Origin: Pseudomonadota bacterium
GTDB taxonomy: Bacteria > Pseudomonadota > Alphaproteobacteria > Sphingomonadales > Sphingomonadaceae
Length of the DNA stretch: 43,241 nt
Assembly: GCA_021849075.1 (NCBI GenBank)
Contig: JAJZTH010000027.1
Span: forward strand, 1 to 43,241
Direction of reading: 5' to 3'
Position 1 is the stretch's first letter. Each line of letters starts with the position of its first letter. The notes beneath the pieces were generated by a model that saw only the letters and a program-made list of their open reading frames with translations, was not told the DNA's origin and made no database searches. Shown here one piece after another: positions 42,410-43,241 of the stretch. Position numbers and translations under genes: made by a program.

Positions 42410-43127
42410 CCTAGCATCCCCTATCGAGAGCGGAGCCGATCCCCATCGGCCGCTCGCGGCCTACCATTGTTGCCATATACCGCACGCAGTTCGAGCCAGT
42501 TCTTGCCGCCGCTGGCGGGCCCGTCTACTCCGCCTCGGTGCCAGCGTACCCCGCTCGTTTCTGCCATCCGGCGCACCATTATGTTTCCGCGAAAAGATCA
42601 ATAGGGCGCTGGCACGTCACTGCGCAAAATAATCCTGAGGGAAGACTCCCTCGCGGGAACAGATGTCCAAATGACGAAGTAGATAGTGGCGCTGCTGGTC
42701 GGTGCGATCTGACGACCTATCCTGCAGGGGCGGCGGCAGTCTCCGGGCGCGGTATCAAAGCCGGCCACGTCGCGACCAATCGGCTCCGATGCAGCATACT
42801 TCTTGGTGTTCCTATTTGGAACCTCCAACGGGACAGGACGAGCGCAGTTGTCTTCCCCGTGCCTATATGCGGCAGTTTCCCGAAATCTGTTCGCGCTTGC
42901 TCTTCACCGAAATCGCCCCGAAAGATGGAGAAATGGAACTGGCGAATGCCGTGCCCGAGCAGCCGGTGTGGGGGCGAAGGGGAGAGCGACGACTCGCTTT
43001 CGGTCGGGCGACACTGGGCGCCTGGCCGAGAACGGGCGACTGATCGCTTTCGTCCGGAGCAGCCATTCGGCGTCGGCGTCCCGAACGACTTGGATTGGTC
43101 GACCCCTGCCGGAATAGCGGATGAGGT
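42410..43127. other. 718-base stretch without a supported gene
   Basis: Open frames exist on both strands (for example 42717-43160 minus, 42702-43043 plus), but none shows a domain, a strong ribosome site or a coding pattern like the neighbours. It could be decayed sequence next to the insertion element at the right edge. Confidence 0.5.
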
Positions 43128-43199
43128 GGATGGCTCCCGCTCACGGCATCTAAGTGCCAAGATGGGTTGCTGTCATGCAACCCGAGCAAGGAGCCACCC
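43128..43199. mobile_element. 5' noncoding end of an IS110-family element
   Basis: GGATGGCTCC (43128-43137) is an inverse copy, with one mismatch, of GGAGCCACCC (43190-43199). Between them lies a perfect 7-bp hairpin GGGTTGC-TGTCAT-GCAACCC (43164-43183). It ends 4 bases before the transposase ATG. Left ends of IS110 elements may hold the bridge RNA; in the IS1111 group it is at the other end. The outer boundary cannot be set because the right end is outside the window. Confidence 0.55.
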
Positions 43200-43202
43200 A
43201 CC

Positions 43203-43241
43203 ATGGAGATTAGCACGATCGGCCTTGATTTGGCGAAGAAC
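43203..43241 (+). CDS. IS110-family transposase, 5' end only (cut by the window edge)
   Basis: The first 13 codons read MEISTIGLDLAKN. The motif IGLDLAKN is the hallmark start of IS110 DEDD transposases, with the first catalytic Asp in LDLAK. AAGGAG lies 10 bases upstream. The remaining coding sequence continues to the right. These enzymes move a circular intermediate guided by a bridge RNA. Confidence 0.8.
   Translation, partial: MEISTIGLDLAKN

Noticed and set aside
42702..43160. Genes in the stretch before the IS110 end
   Set aside because: The frames on both strands lack recognisable domains and ribosome sites and overlap one another.

Overview
The window looks like chromosomal DNA of an alphaproteobacterium of the Sphingomonadaceae (Sphingobium, Sphingomonas or a near relative). 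This is inferred from high-GC coding sequence, two large TonB-dependent receptors, a receptor/GH97/GH13 alpha-glucan locus, and the general style of the proteins. No rRNA or tRNA gene was seen, so the genus is not settled.

Layout. (1) 1-1169: a 32-bp perfect palindrome, a gene-free stretch, then a CYTH-domain phosphatase coupled to a small unknown protein. (2) About 1172-19290: a large organosulfur-acquisition region. It holds an FAD protein (minus), an SsuA-like lipoprotein with an acyl-CoA-dehydrogenase-fold enzyme and a 2-hydroxyacid dehydrogenase, a LysR regulator, then ssuC-ssuB-thiol dioxygenase-rhodanese-SsuD-like monooxygenase-second SsuA-like protein. A TonB-dependent receptor follows, overlapping a third SsuA-like lipoprotein, then a class II aldolase, an NtaA/DszA-type monooxygenase and a CxxC redoxin. 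(3) 19300-24086: a DUF4198-like exported protein behind a good Fur-box match, a pirin divergent from a LysR gene, and katG. (4) 24340-28147: a TetR gene divergent from acyl-CoA dehydrogenase, thiolase and 3-hydroxyacyl-CoA dehydrogenase genes, with a palindromic candidate operator between. (5) 28220-37828: an alpha-glucan locus with GH97, two GH13 enzymes and a TonB-dependent receptor on the minus strand, divergent from a LacI regulator. (6) 37939-42028: MarR, two divergent SDR genes, an APH-type kinase and the 3' part of an acyl-CoA dehydrogenase gene. (7) 42029-43241: sequence apparently brought in by a rearrangement, ending in the first 13 codons of an IS110-family transposase.

How it may work together (inference). 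In region 2, the receptor would bring a sulfur compound across the outer membrane, three binding proteins would present substrates to one SsuBC pump, and reduced-flavin monooxygenases would cut C-S bonds. The thiol dioxygenase and a three-domain rhodanese with one cysteine would handle thiol or sulfane sulfur. No flavin reductase (SsuE type) is present, so reduced flavin must come from elsewhere. LysR-type dyads in the intergenic regions suggest a common regulator. Regions 4 and 6 are acyl-CoA catabolic modules; the kinase/dehydrogenase pair in region 6 resembles the 4-hydroxyacyl-CoA system (LvaA/LvaC, ACAD11) but its dehydrogenase has lost its N-terminal part.

The most interesting points are the receptor-to-binding-protein overlap with the surrounding sulfur genes, the one-cysteine rhodanese next to the thiol dioxygenase, a 47-residue ORF overlapping the first binding protein, the LysR dyad at 6955-6981, the broken ACAD11-like gene, and the IS110 5' end.
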